9,726 bases of DNA from a bacterium (lineage in GTDB: Bacteria; SZUA-79; Acidulodesulfobacterales; Acidulodesulfobacteraceae), in assembly GCA_021806125.1 (NCBI GenBank), contig JAJZYC010000045.1, positions 1-9,726 on the forward strand, given 5' to 3'. A program made the position numbers and the translations under genes. Positions 1 through 6,474 of the stretch are shown piece after piece. Numbering within the stretch: position 1 is the stretch's first letter; each line of letters starts with the position of its first letter. The notes beneath the pieces were generated by a model. The model was not told the DNA's origin. It ran no database searches and was given only the letters and a program-made list of their open reading frames with translations.

Positions 1-788
1 CCGATCTAAACGACGCCAACATAATAGAATCTAATCAGTATTCGACAAATTCGGCAGACAATCCTCACTTTTTTATGCGTATAGTTTTTGAAACGGAAAA
101 TCTTAATAGGTTAAGCGATATAAATAAAAAATTATCCGAATTTTCTTCGGCTTTTAATGCAGAATTTAAATTAACGGATACCTCGGTAAAGAAAAAAGCG
201 GCGGTGTTCGTTTCTAAAGAAGACCACTGCTTATATGAACTACTATGGCAAAAAAGTTCTGGAGATTTATTTTTTGACGTTATCTGCATAGTATCTAATC
301 ATAATATATTGCTGTCCGTTGCGGAATCTTACGGCATACCGTTTATATATGCCCCTTATAGGGATAATCGGTCGCGGCAGGAAGAATTTATAAAAAAAGA
401 ATTCAAAAGATTAAATTTAGAAATAGATTTTGTAATATTAGCAAAATATATGAGAGTTTTGTCAGAAAATTTTATTAATTCTTTCTGTAAAAAAATAATT
501 AACATACATCATTCTTTCCTGCCGTCGTTTCCTGGCGCAAAACCTTACGTTCAGGCTTATCAAAAAGGCGTAAAATTAGTAGGAGCTACGGCGCATTTCG
601 TTAACGAAAAATTAGACGACGGACCTATCATAGAGCAGGATATTATAAGAATAAACCATGGAGACGATATAAACGAAATAAAAAGAAAAGGTAAAATTGT
701 CGAAAGATTAGTGCTTGCAAAAGCCGTTAAACTTTTTACCGAGGACAGGATACTGGAATATAATAATAAAACCATAATATTTGAATAA
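1..788 (+). CDS. purU: Formyltetrahydrofolate deformylase PurU (5' partial)
   Basis: PurU hydrolyses 10-formyl-tetrahydrofolate to formate and tetrahydrofolate in the cytoplasm, balancing one-carbon pools and feeding formate to purine synthesis. The frame is open to the left edge (codons begin at base 3). The 24 codons before the ATG at 75 read like the end of the ACT domain (DLNDANIIESNQYS... then HFFMR), so that ATG is internal and the true start lies off the window. Counting from that Met, the formyltransferase domain shows SNHN, LAKYMRVLS, NIHHSFLPSFPGAKPY (N143, H145) and LDDGPIIEQD (D181). N143, H145 and D181 match the Asn-His-Asp catalytic set of the formyltransferase family. The close match to E. 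coli PurU (HHSFLP, GVKLVGAT, GPII) and the ACT remnant separate it from PurN. The stop is TAA at 786-788. Its operon partners upstream are not visible. Confidence 0.93.
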   Translation, partial: DLNDANIIESNQYSTNSADNPHFFMRIVFETENLNRLSDINKKLSEFSSAFNAEFKLTDTSVKKKAAVFVSKEDHCLYELLWQKSSGDLFFDVICIVSNHNILLSVAESYGIPFIYAPYRDNRSRQEEFIKKEFKRLNLEIDFVILAKYMRVLSENFINSFCKKIINIHHSFLPSFPGAKPYVQAYQKGVKLVGATAHFVNEKLDDGPIIEQDIIRINHGDDINEIKRKGKIVERLVLAKAVKLFTEDRILEYNNKTIIFE

Positions 789-790
789 AA

Positions 791-806
791 AGTTTCACGT
801 GAAACA
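791..806. promoter_or_regulatory. parS: parS centromere site (ParB-binding palindrome)
   Basis: AGTTTCACGTGAAACA matches the widely conserved bacterial parS consensus TGTTTCACGTGAAACA at 15 of 16 bases; only the first base differs. The inner 14 bp (792-805) form a perfect palindrome. The site sits 3 bp after the purU stop, 84 bp upstream of parA, and just outside the -35 of the predicted parA promoter. By established knowledge ParB loads at such sites as a CTP-dependent clamp and spreads. Placement next to parAB is common and suggests an origin-proximal location. It is the only copy I noticed in the window. Confidence 0.95.
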
Positions 807-812
807 AAAATT

Positions 813-842
813 TTGATTTATAAATTTAATTAATGTTATAAT
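813..842 (+). promoter_or_regulatory. Predicted sigma-70-type promoter for parAB
   Basis: A TTGATT -35 (813-818) and a consensus TATAAT -10 (837-842) are separated by 18 bp. TG at 834-835 makes it an extended -10 (TGTTATAAT). Transcription would start near 849, leaving a leader of about 40 nt before parA. The parS palindrome ends 6 bp upstream of the -35, so ParB bound or spreading from parS could repress this promoter. That regulation is inference. The region is AT-rich, so chance matches are possible. Confidence 0.55.
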
Positions 843-890
843 TATTCTTTAATTAATTTTTAATACAATAATTACTTATAGGTTGATTTT

Positions 891-1658
891 ATGTCGAAAG
901 TCGTCTGTATTTCCAACCAGAAAGGCGGGGTAGGAAAGACTACCACAGCAGTAAACATTGCGGCTTGCCTTTCCGCATACGAGAAAAAAGTCCTCTTGAT
1001 AGATGCAGACCCTCAGGCAAATGCTACGAGCGGATTAAATATTACAGTCGAAAAATCCAATCCAACTATTTACGAATGCCTTACGGGCGAATCCGAAGTT
1101 TTTGATGCCGTTTATCCGACTCAGATGAAAAATCTTTACGTAATGCCTGCAAAGCCTGACCTTGCAGGGATAGAGGTAGAACTTGTAAATATAGAGGAAA
1201 GGGAATATTTTTTCAAAAAAAACATAATAGATAAGATTAAAAACGATTACGATTATGTTTTTATTGATACGCCGCCTTCTTTAGGACTGCTGACTATTAA
1301 TGCCCTTACCGCTTCAGACAGCGTTTTAATCCCGATGCAGTGCGAATATTATTCCTTAGAGGGCATATCCAGGCTTATGCAGACGATTAAACTCGTCAAT
1401 CAAAGATTAAACAAAACCTTACACATAGAAGGGGTTCTTTTTACTATGTTCGATGGAAGGGCGAACCTTACAAACCAAATTGTCGGAGAGGTTAAAAAAT
1501 ATTTTGGACAAAAAATTTACGAAAACGTTATACCTAGAAACGTTAAACTTCCCGAAAGTTCAAGTTTCGGGAAGCCTATAATTTTATACGATATAAACTC
1601 TAAAGGAGCAGTTTATTACCTTGAATTAACTAAAGAATTTTTATCTAAGGCGGCGTAG
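891..1658 (+). CDS. parA: Chromosome partitioning ATPase ParA (Soj)
   Basis: This 255-residue protein is a deviant-Walker P-loop ATPase that binds nucleoid DNA as an ATP dimer and is released by ParB, driving segregation of the origin region. The deviant Walker A motif KGGVGKTT is at 11-18, with the signature Lys at 11. The A' motif LLIDADPQ follows at 35-42 (D38, D40), and Walker B VFIDTPPS at 123-130 (D126). The length, and an N-terminus that goes straight into the P-loop without a DNA-binding extension, fit the chromosomal Soj type rather than long plasmid ParA proteins. An in-frame stop at 879-881 leaves ATG 891 as the first possible ATG start, with a weak AGG at 880-882. It lies directly downstream of parS and 11 bp before parB, so the two are almost certainly cotranscribed. 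Confidence 0.97.
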   Translation: MSKVVCISNQKGGVGKTTTAVNIAACLSAYEKKVLLIDADPQANATSGLNITVEKSNPTIYECLTGESEVFDAVYPTQMKNLYVMPAKPDLAGIEVELVNIEEREYFFKKNIIDKIKNDYDYVFIDTPPSLGLLTINALTASDSVLIPMQCEYYSLEGISRLMQTIKLVNQRLNKTLHIEGVLFTMFDGRANLTNQIVGEVKKYFGQKIYENVIPRNVKLPESSSFGKPIILYDINSKGAVYYLELTKEFLSKAA

Positions 1659-1669
1659 AAAGGACAAAT

Positions 1670-2575
1670 ATGGAAGAAAAAGAAAGGCATATTAAAAAAA
1701 ACGTATTAGGCAGGGGGCTGGGGGCTCTTTTAACCGATTTTAGCCAGAACGTGAGTCAGCCGGATTTCGACAGCAAGTTTTCCGTTTTTGAAATAGACAT
1801 AGATAAAATAAATACCGGCATATACCAGCCGAGGCAATATTTCGACGAAGATAAGCTTGCCGAGCTAAAAAATTCTATTAAAGAAAATGGGATAATTCAG
1901 CCGCTGATAGTTTCTAAATCTAAAAACGAAGGCGGATACGATTTAATAGCCGGAGAAAGAAGATACAGAGCAGCCAAAGAGCTCGCTTTTAAAAAAGTTC
2001 CGGCAATAATTAAAGACATTGCCGGCGTTTTAGCCCTCGAGATTGCCCTTATAGAAAATATACAGAGACAGGATTTAAACGTTATAGAAGAAGCAAACTG
2101 CTATTTAAGGCTGATAGAAGAGTATAAATTAACCCATGAAGAGCTTTCGGTTAAGGTTGGCAAAGACAGGGCGACTATTACCAATATGCTCAGGCTTCTT
2201 TCACTGCCCGAAGAAGTTAAAAAAGAGCTTATTTACGGGAAAATTACCCCGTCTCACGCAAGAAATCTTGTGGGGTTGTCGGACGATGAAGCAGGCATGC
2301 TGTTGAACACGATTACCGGCGAAAATTTAAACGTCAGGGAAACGGAGCTCAAAGCTAAAGAATTTAAATTAAAGAATAAAAGGCAAAAGCCCAAAAAGGA
2401 TTTATCCGTAGCTTCTCAGATTAAAAGCTACGAAGAAGAATTGCTGGAAAAACTTCAGACGAGAGTTAAAATTAATTATAAAACTAAGGGAACCGAGCTA
2501 AAAGGCAGAATAGAAATAGAATTCTATTCAGGCGAAGAATTAGAAAGAATAATAGAATTTATCAATAAAAAGTGA
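1670..2575 (+). CDS. parB: Chromosome partitioning protein ParB (Spo0J)
   Basis: ParB is a CTP-dependent clamp that binds parS, spreads along DNA and stimulates ParA. The 301 residues show the full family layout. GRGLGALL at 14-21 is the N-terminal ParA-activating segment. The ParB/Srx CTPase fold holds YQPR at 52-55, IIQPLIV at 75-81 and the nucleotide-binding motif GERRYRA at 95-101. ENIQR is at 129-133. A helix-turn-helix at about 155-180 (LTHEELSVKVGKDRATI) would read parS. A charged linker and a C-terminal dimerisation domain rich in Glu and Ile finish the protein. AGGA at 1661-1664, 5 nt before the ATG, is a good ribosome binding site. The gene ends with TGA, 4 bp from the stop of the convergent PilZ gene. 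Nothing is truncated. The cognate parS at 791-806 supports a working system. Confidence 0.97.
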   Translation: MEEKERHIKKNVLGRGLGALLTDFSQNVSQPDFDSKFSVFEIDIDKINTGIYQPRQYFDEDKLAELKNSIKENGIIQPLIVSKSKNEGGYDLIAGERRYRAAKELAFKKVPAIIKDIAGVLALEIALIENIQRQDLNVIEEANCYLRLIEEYKLTHEELSVKVGKDRATITNMLRLLSLPEEVKKELIYGKITPSHARNLVGLSDDEAGMLLNTITGENLNVRETELKAKEFKLKNKRQKPKKDLSVASQIKSYEEELLEKLQTRVKINYKTKGTELKGRIEIEFYSGEELERIIEFINKK

Positions 2576-2579
2576 TTTG

Positions 2580-3311
2580 TTATTCAAAATTAGAATTAAT
2601 ATTCTGCCTTTCTATCCCTAAAATAAAATTAATAAGCGAGTCCCTGTCTTTATCGGATATTCTATCGATACGGCACCCTGCCCTGAATTTTCCGTTACTG
2701 TCGATATGCGTAGAATGAATAATTTTTAAATCCATATGAACGTCTTTATCTAAAAATTTTACCATAACATTCTTTAGTATCGTCCCGGGTTCCATAGTTA
2801 TTTCGGCATTAAAAGATATGCTGTTCCAAGATAAATCATATACCGGATAAAAAAAATCGCTGTTTTTGTAAGAACCGAAAATAAACGCCGCATTATATTT
2901 ATTTGTAGAAACTCTGAGGACGTTTCTTTTTTCGACTATAACTATTTCATCGGGCTTATAAATCAAAAAATTGTTCTCTTCGCCGGATATTATTTCGTCT
3001 TTATATTTTGAAAGGAAATACTTGTCGGTTTCGTGATTGCCGGATCCGGCGTTTATTTTTATATATTCAGTTTTAGGAAGTATCTTGTTTCCGTAAAACG
3101 GCATAAGGCTGTCGATAACTAAGTATTTCGGCTTAATTTCGATTAAGTAGGATTTAAAAAATTGGTTATAAGGAAAAACCGTAATTCCAAGTTCAATTTT
3201 TGATGCCAATATATTGCTAATTATTCGGTCGATTATTTCATTTTTTTTTATCCGGATGGTGCTAACCGTAAAATCATCGCCGCTATTCTTTTCCTGTCTA
3301 TTCGCTTCCAT
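2580..3311 (-). CDS. YcgR-like PilZ domain protein, probable c-di-GMP effector
   Basis: This 243-residue soluble protein has no signal peptide or membrane segment. The C-terminal half resembles a PilZ domain. R129-N-V-L-R133 fits the RxxxR c-di-GMP-binding motif. About 26 residues later D159-L-S-W-N-S164 fits D/NxSxxG except that the final Gly is Ser. A beta-rich stretch with an AGCRI segment near 214-218 follows. The N-terminal part (about 25-125), with FFKSYLIEIKPKYLVIDSL, resembles the beta-barrel found before PilZ in YcgR proteins. Such proteins couple cyclic-di-GMP to motility, adhesion or secretion; the target here is unknown. AGGA at 3318-3321 (minus strand), 6 nt from the ATG, supports the start. 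It is transcribed towards parB and away from the atp operon, so it is probably monocistronic. The PilZ assignment rests on motifs only. Confidence 0.7.
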   Translation of the reverse strand: MEANRQEKNSGDDFTVSTIRIKKNEIIDRIISNILASKIELGITVFPYNQFFKSYLIEIKPKYLVIDSLMPFYGNKILPKTEYIKINAGSGNHETDKYFLSKYKDEIISGEENNFLIYKPDEIVIVEKRNVLRVSTNKYNAAFIFGSYKNSDFFYPVYDLSWNSISFNAEITMEPGTILKNVMVKFLDKDVHMDLKIIHSTHIDSNGKFRAGCRIDRISDKDRDSLINFILGIERQNINSNFE

Positions 3312-3317
3312 ATTGAA

Positions 3318-3321
3318 TCCT
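3318..3321 (-). promoter_or_regulatory. Ribosome binding site of the PilZ gene
   Basis: On the minus strand AGGA precedes the ATG (3311-3309) by 6 nt. It fixes the start and shows that the frame is translated from here. I could not identify a convincing promoter for this gene further upstream. Confidence 0.6.
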
Positions 3322-3423
3322 AGTCTGTTTTTAAAATACTTACAATTATTAACGCAATTAATAAAACTGTATAAAATAATACCATAAAAACGCAGAAAAT
3401 GTTAATTAATTATATAAATAAAA

Positions 3424-3451
3424 TTGATATTTTTTACGTTTTTGATATAAT
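3424..3451 (+). promoter_or_regulatory. Predicted promoter of the atp operon
   Basis: TTGATA (3424-3429), a 16-bp spacer and a perfect TATAAT (3446-3451) make a near-consensus sigma-70-type promoter. The region just upstream (about 3401-3423) is almost pure A/T and could act as an UP element. The expected start near 3458 leaves a leader of about 30 nt before atpF'. The divergent 179-bp gap (3312-3490) holds nothing else that I can support: no hairpin terminator and no riboswitch. Confidence 0.65.
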
Positions 3452-3490
3452 CAGATGATATAAAGACAAAATATTAAACATAAAAATCGT

Positions 3491-3916
3491 ATGACTGAAT
3501 TAATTATAACGTGGCAGGGGCTTTTATTCGAAACCGCCGCGTTCCTGATATTTACCTATCTTTTAAATCTATTTTTATTTAAACCAATAAGAGATGTCTT
3601 AAAAAAAAGAAACGAAATTATAGGTTCCAGCAAGGAAAACCAAAAATATTTCGAAGAGTTAACAGATAGATTAAAACGGGATGCCGAAGAGGAGAAAAAA
3701 AAATTAAAAACCGAAATCAATAAAATAAAAGAAACCTGCCGCAAAGACGGTTTAGCCGAGGCAGGACTTATTATTTCTTCGGCAAAAAAGGATGCATCTT
3801 TAAAATTAAACGGTATAATTAAAGACTTCGACGAAGAAAAAAAGGTGATAATCGATTACTATAAGTCGATCTCCAAAGAACTTGCAAATTCAATATATAA
3901 AAAGATTTTAGAATAA
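3491..3916 (+). CDS. atpF': ATP synthase F0 subunit b' (peripheral stalk)
   Basis: This 141-residue stator subunit is anchored in the inner membrane by one N-terminal helix (about 10-30, hydrophobic). LFKPIRDVLKKRNEII follows (about 29-44), the junction typical of b and b' subunits. The rest is a long, highly charged Lys/Glu-rich helix expected to form a coiled coil with b and to hold the alpha/delta head still. Being first of two adjacent b-type genes, with the KPI junction, suggests b' (also called AtpX) rather than b. The start is ATG, but no clear Shine-Dalgarno sequence is visible. The coding strand has A runs of 8 (3601-3608) and 9 (3695-3703). It is the first gene of the atp operon, 4 bp before atpF. 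Which of the two genes is called b or b' is a matter of convention. Confidence 0.87.
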   Translation: MTELIITWQGLLFETAAFLIFTYLLNLFLFKPIRDVLKKRNEIIGSSKENQKYFEELTDRLKRDAEEEKKKLKTEINKIKETCRKDGLAEAGLIISSAKKDASLKLNGIIKDFDEEKKVIIDYYKSISKELANSIYKKILE

Positions 3917-3920
3917 ATAT

Positions 3921-4409
3921 ATGAATCTTTTCTGGCGCATATTAGACACAATTCTGCTGGCGATAGGAATTGCTTACGTATATATAAAATTCGGAGCCCC
4001 CTTTTTCGGCAATAGAAAAAAAGATATAGAATCGTCTTTAGCTAAAGCCGAAGAATATGAAAAAAAAGCTAAGGAACTTTACGAAGAAGCTAAAATAAGC
4101 CTTGCGGAAGTTAAAAAGGAAATAGAAGATATTAAAAAAGAAGCGGTAAAAGAAGCCGAAACGGAAAAGAACGGCATCATAGAAAATGCGCGGGTATCTG
4201 CCGATAAAATTTTGGATAGCTATATAAAACAGGCTGAATCGGAAATAGACAATCAAAAAAAACGGTTATTAGAAGATGCTTTAGATATGTCTTTTAAAGC
4301 AGTTAACGATATTTTGCAAAAAGAAATGAATGCCGAGGATTATAATAGGATAAACGATAATTTTCTTAAACTTCAAGAGGAAGCATTTGCAAAACAATCG
4401 AATAAGTAA
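3921..4409 (+). CDS. atpF: ATP synthase F0 subunit b (peripheral stalk)
   Basis: This 162-residue second b-type subunit is predicted to pair with b' in a heterodimeric stator linking the membrane a subunit to delta and alpha on F1. A hydrophobic helix at about 4-22 (LLAIGIAYVYI) leads into KFGAPFFGNRKKDI, then about 100 residues of charged helix rich in Lys, Glu and Ala (AKAEEYEKKAKEL). The family's usual length is 155-185 residues. It starts 4 nt after the atpF' stop with no obvious ribosome binding site, so translation probably depends on coupling. Its 3' end overlaps atpH by 23 nt. Sequence conservation in this family is low, so the call rests on topology, composition and operon position. 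Confidence 0.9.
   Translation: MNLFWRILDTILLAIGIAYVYIKFGAPFFGNRKKDIESSLAKAEEYEKKAKELYEEAKISLAEVKKEIEDIKKEAVKEAETEKNGIIENARVSADKILDSYIKQAESEIDNQKKRLLEDALDMSFKAVNDILQKEMNAEDYNRINDNFLKLQEEAFAKQSNK
4377..4382 (+). promoter_or_regulatory. Shine-Dalgarno site that selects the TTG start of atpH
   Basis: GAGGAA at 4377-4382 lies 4 nt upstream of TTG 4387-4389, inside the 3' end of atpF. The delta family signature IxxRYAxALFE begins 5 residues after that TTG. No ATG or GTG lies in this frame between the TTG and that signature, so the TTG with this site is the best start. Confidence 0.65.
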
Positions 4410-4947
4410 GCGATATGCCGCCGCTCTTTTTGAAATAGCGGCAGGTTCCGGAATAGTCGAAGTAATTTTTAATGATCTCAATAATTTTATTAGTTTTTGT
4501 TACGATAAGCTATGTCTTAAAGAATTTTTATCGCAGACGTATATCGGCAAAGACGAAAGATTTGAGGTTATCGGTTTATTAAGCAGGGAATTATCCCTAA
4601 GTACGTATTTCATAAATTTTATTCATCTTCTTATAGAAAACGAAAGAACCGGATATCTGCCGAAAATTTTCGACGAGTATTCGTCTATGAGAGATAATTT
4701 TTTAAATATATCGAGGGTTAAGGTAGTTTCAGCAAAAAAATTAAAACCTGAAGAAAAAAGTAAAATAAAAAATATTATAGAAAAATCTTTGAGTAAAACG
4801 GTTGTTATATTAGAAGAGGTTAACGAAGAACTGATAGGCGGCTATATAATAAATATAGAAAATATATTATACGACGGCAGTATAAAAACGCAGGCGGATA
4901 ATTTTTATAAATATTTAAAACAAGAGGCATTTATTTATGGCGATTAA
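4387..4947 (+). CDS. atpH: ATP synthase F1 subunit delta
   Basis: Delta (186 residues, usual 175-185) caps the top of the F1 head and joins it to the b/b' stalk. The N-terminal domain begins with the family signature ISKRYAAALFEIA (6-18). It continues as a helical bundle through FINFIHLLIENERTGYLPKIFDEY. The C-terminal part has VKVVSAKKL and a conserved ending in which GGYIINIENILYDGSIK matches the family pattern of GG, a hydrophobic stretch, then D-S. The start is TTG. The gene overlaps atpF by 23 nt and atpA by 11 nt, which implies translational coupling on both sides. All expected parts are present. Confidence 0.94.
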   Translation: MQNNRISKRYAAALFEIAAGSGIVEVIFNDLNNFISFCYDKLCLKEFLSQTYIGKDERFEVIGLLSRELSLSTYFINFIHLLIENERTGYLPKIFDEYSSMRDNFLNISRVKVVSAKKLKPEEKSKIKNIIEKSLSKTVVILEEVNEELIGGYIINIENILYDGSIKTQADNFYKYLKQEAFIYGD

Positions 4948-6448
4948 GGCTTCCGAGATTACCGATATCATAAAGAGCAAAATAGAATCTTATACTAAAA
5001 ATATAGATATTAGCGAGGTCGGCGTTGTTTTATCGGTAGGAGACAACGTAGCAAAAATATACGGAATTAAAAATGCTATGATTGGCGAAATGCTTGAATT
5101 TTCTCCGGATGTTTACGGCTATGTTTTAAATTTAGAGGAAGACAATGCGGGCGTCGTTATATTGGGAGAAGAATTTTTAGTCAAAGAAGGCGATACCGTA
5201 AAAAGAACCGGCAATATAGCCGAAGTTCCGGTTGGAATGGGCGTTGTAGGCAGAGTTCTCGACGGACTTGGAAGGCCTATAGACGGAAAAAATCCCATTA
5301 AAGCCGAAAAATATTCGGCAATAGAAAAAAAAGCCCCCGGCATAGTGCAGAGAAAAAAGGTCAACGAGCCTTTATATACGGGAATTAAAGTAATAGATGC
5401 ATTGATACCTATAGGTAGGGGGCAGAGAGAGCTTATTATAGGGGACAGGCAGACCGGGAAAACCGCCATAGCTATAGATACTATATTAAATCAAAAAGGT
5501 TCTGGGGTTTACTGCATATATGTAGCGGTAGGGCAGAAGCAGTCGAGTATTTCATTCATCTATGACCGTTTAACGAGCGCCGGAGCTATGGAATATACTA
5601 CGATAATAGCGGCAAATGCCAGCGACCCGGCGGCGCTTCAATATTTTGCCCCATATACCGGGGCTACGATGGGCGAATATTTTAGAGACAACGGTATGCA
5701 CTGCCTTATAATATACGATGATTTATCCAAGCATGCCGTTGCGTATAGAGAGCTTTCACTGCTTTTAAGAAGGCCTCCGGGGAGGGAAGCCTATCCGGGA
5801 GACGTTTTCTATCTGCATTCAAGGCTTTTGGAAAGGGCCGCTAAATTAAACGATGCGCACGGCGGAGGGTCGCTGACCGCTCTGCCTATAATTGAAACTC
5901 AGGCGGGAGACGTGTCAGCATATATTCCGACTAATGTTATATCTATTACGGACGGACAGATATTTCTGGAAACCGACTTATTTTACGCCGGCGTCAGGCC
6001 TGCCGTAAATGCCGGTCTTTCAGTATCCAGGGTGGGAGGGGACGCTCAGATTAAAGCCATGAAACAGGTTTCGGGCGGCTTAAGGCTTTCTTTAGCGCAG
6101 TACAGGGAGTTGGCGGCATTTTCTCAATTCGGGGCTGACCTCGATAAAACCACTCAGGAGATGCTTGCCAGAGGCAGGATGATGTCGGAGCTTCTTAAAC
6201 AGGCTCAATACGACCCGATGCCGGTGGAAAAAGAGGTAGTAATATTATTTGCGGCTAACGGCGGTTATCTGCATGGATACAACCTGTCTTCGCTCAAGAA
6301 ATACGAAAAAGAACTTTTATCGTATATCGGAAATAATAACCCCGAAATCTATACCTCTATTAAGGAAAAGAAGATGATAGACGACGAAATTAAATCGAAT
6401 CTTATCGAAGCGCTTGATAAATTCAAGAAGATTTTTATGGAAGACTGA
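4937..6448 (+). CDS. atpA: ATP synthase F1 subunit alpha
   Basis: Alpha (503 residues, full length) forms the three non-catalytic nucleotide sites and part of each catalytic interface of the F1 hexamer. Visible marks are the N-terminal beta-barrel (VGDNVAKIYGIKNAMIGEML), the P-loop GDRQTGKTA at 169-177 with K175, IYDDLSKHAVAYRELSLLLRRPPGREA, and PAVNAGLSVSRVGGDAQ. In the last of these, R365 is the arginine finger that reaches into the beta catalytic site. AAGAGG at 4922-4927, 9 nt before the ATG, is a good ribosome binding site lying inside atpH, whose stop overlaps this start by 11 nt. The gene is visibly more GC-rich than the stator genes before it, as expected for a strongly constrained protein. 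atpG follows after 26 nt. Confidence 0.99.
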   Translation: MAIKASEITDIIKSKIESYTKNIDISEVGVVLSVGDNVAKIYGIKNAMIGEMLEFSPDVYGYVLNLEEDNAGVVILGEEFLVKEGDTVKRTGNIAEVPVGMGVVGRVLDGLGRPIDGKNPIKAEKYSAIEKKAPGIVQRKKVNEPLYTGIKVIDALIPIGRGQRELIIGDRQTGKTAIAIDTILNQKGSGVYCIYVAVGQKQSSISFIYDRLTSAGAMEYTTIIAANASDPAALQYFAPYTGATMGEYFRDNGMHCLIIYDDLSKHAVAYRELSLLLRRPPGREAYPGDVFYLHSRLLERAAKLNDAHGGGSLTALPIIETQAGDVSAYIPTNVISITDGQIFLETDLFYAGVRPAVNAGLSVSRVGGDAQIKAMKQVSGGLRLSLAQYRELAAFSQFGADLDKTTQEMLARGRMMSELLKQAQYDPMPVEKEVVILFAANGGYLHGYNLSSLKKYEKELLSYIGNNNPEIYTSIKEKKMIDDEIKSNLIEALDKFKKIFMED

Positions 6449-6474
6449 TATAAATTATAAAGATAAATATTATT

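Noticed and set aside
75..77. ATG 75 as the start of the deformylase gene
   Set aside because: The same frame stays open to base 3 and encodes ACT-domain sequence typical of PurU, so this Met is internal and the gene is cut by the window edge.
787..812. The parS palindrome read as a hairpin terminator
   Set aside because: The inverted repeat has no loop bases and no downstream T run on the plus strand. The T run on the minus strand follows no gene. The match to parS explains the palindrome.
2576..2610. Bidirectional terminator between parB and the PilZ gene
   Set aside because: Only 4 bp separate the stops. The nearby AGAAT/ATTCT repeat (2592-2605) is a 5-bp AT-rich stem inside coding sequence, without a T tract.
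3322..3400. Minus-strand promoter for the PilZ gene
   Set aside because: Several TATTTT or TAATAA-like -10 candidates occur, but none has a -35 with proper spacing; the sequence is too AT-rich to choose.
5119..5469. Antisense open frame of 116 codons within atpA
   Set aside because: It lies wholly opposite a strongly conserved gene, has no family resemblance, and is a shadow of codon bias. The same holds for antisense frames at 65-289, 560-775, 7316-7711 and 8668-9015.
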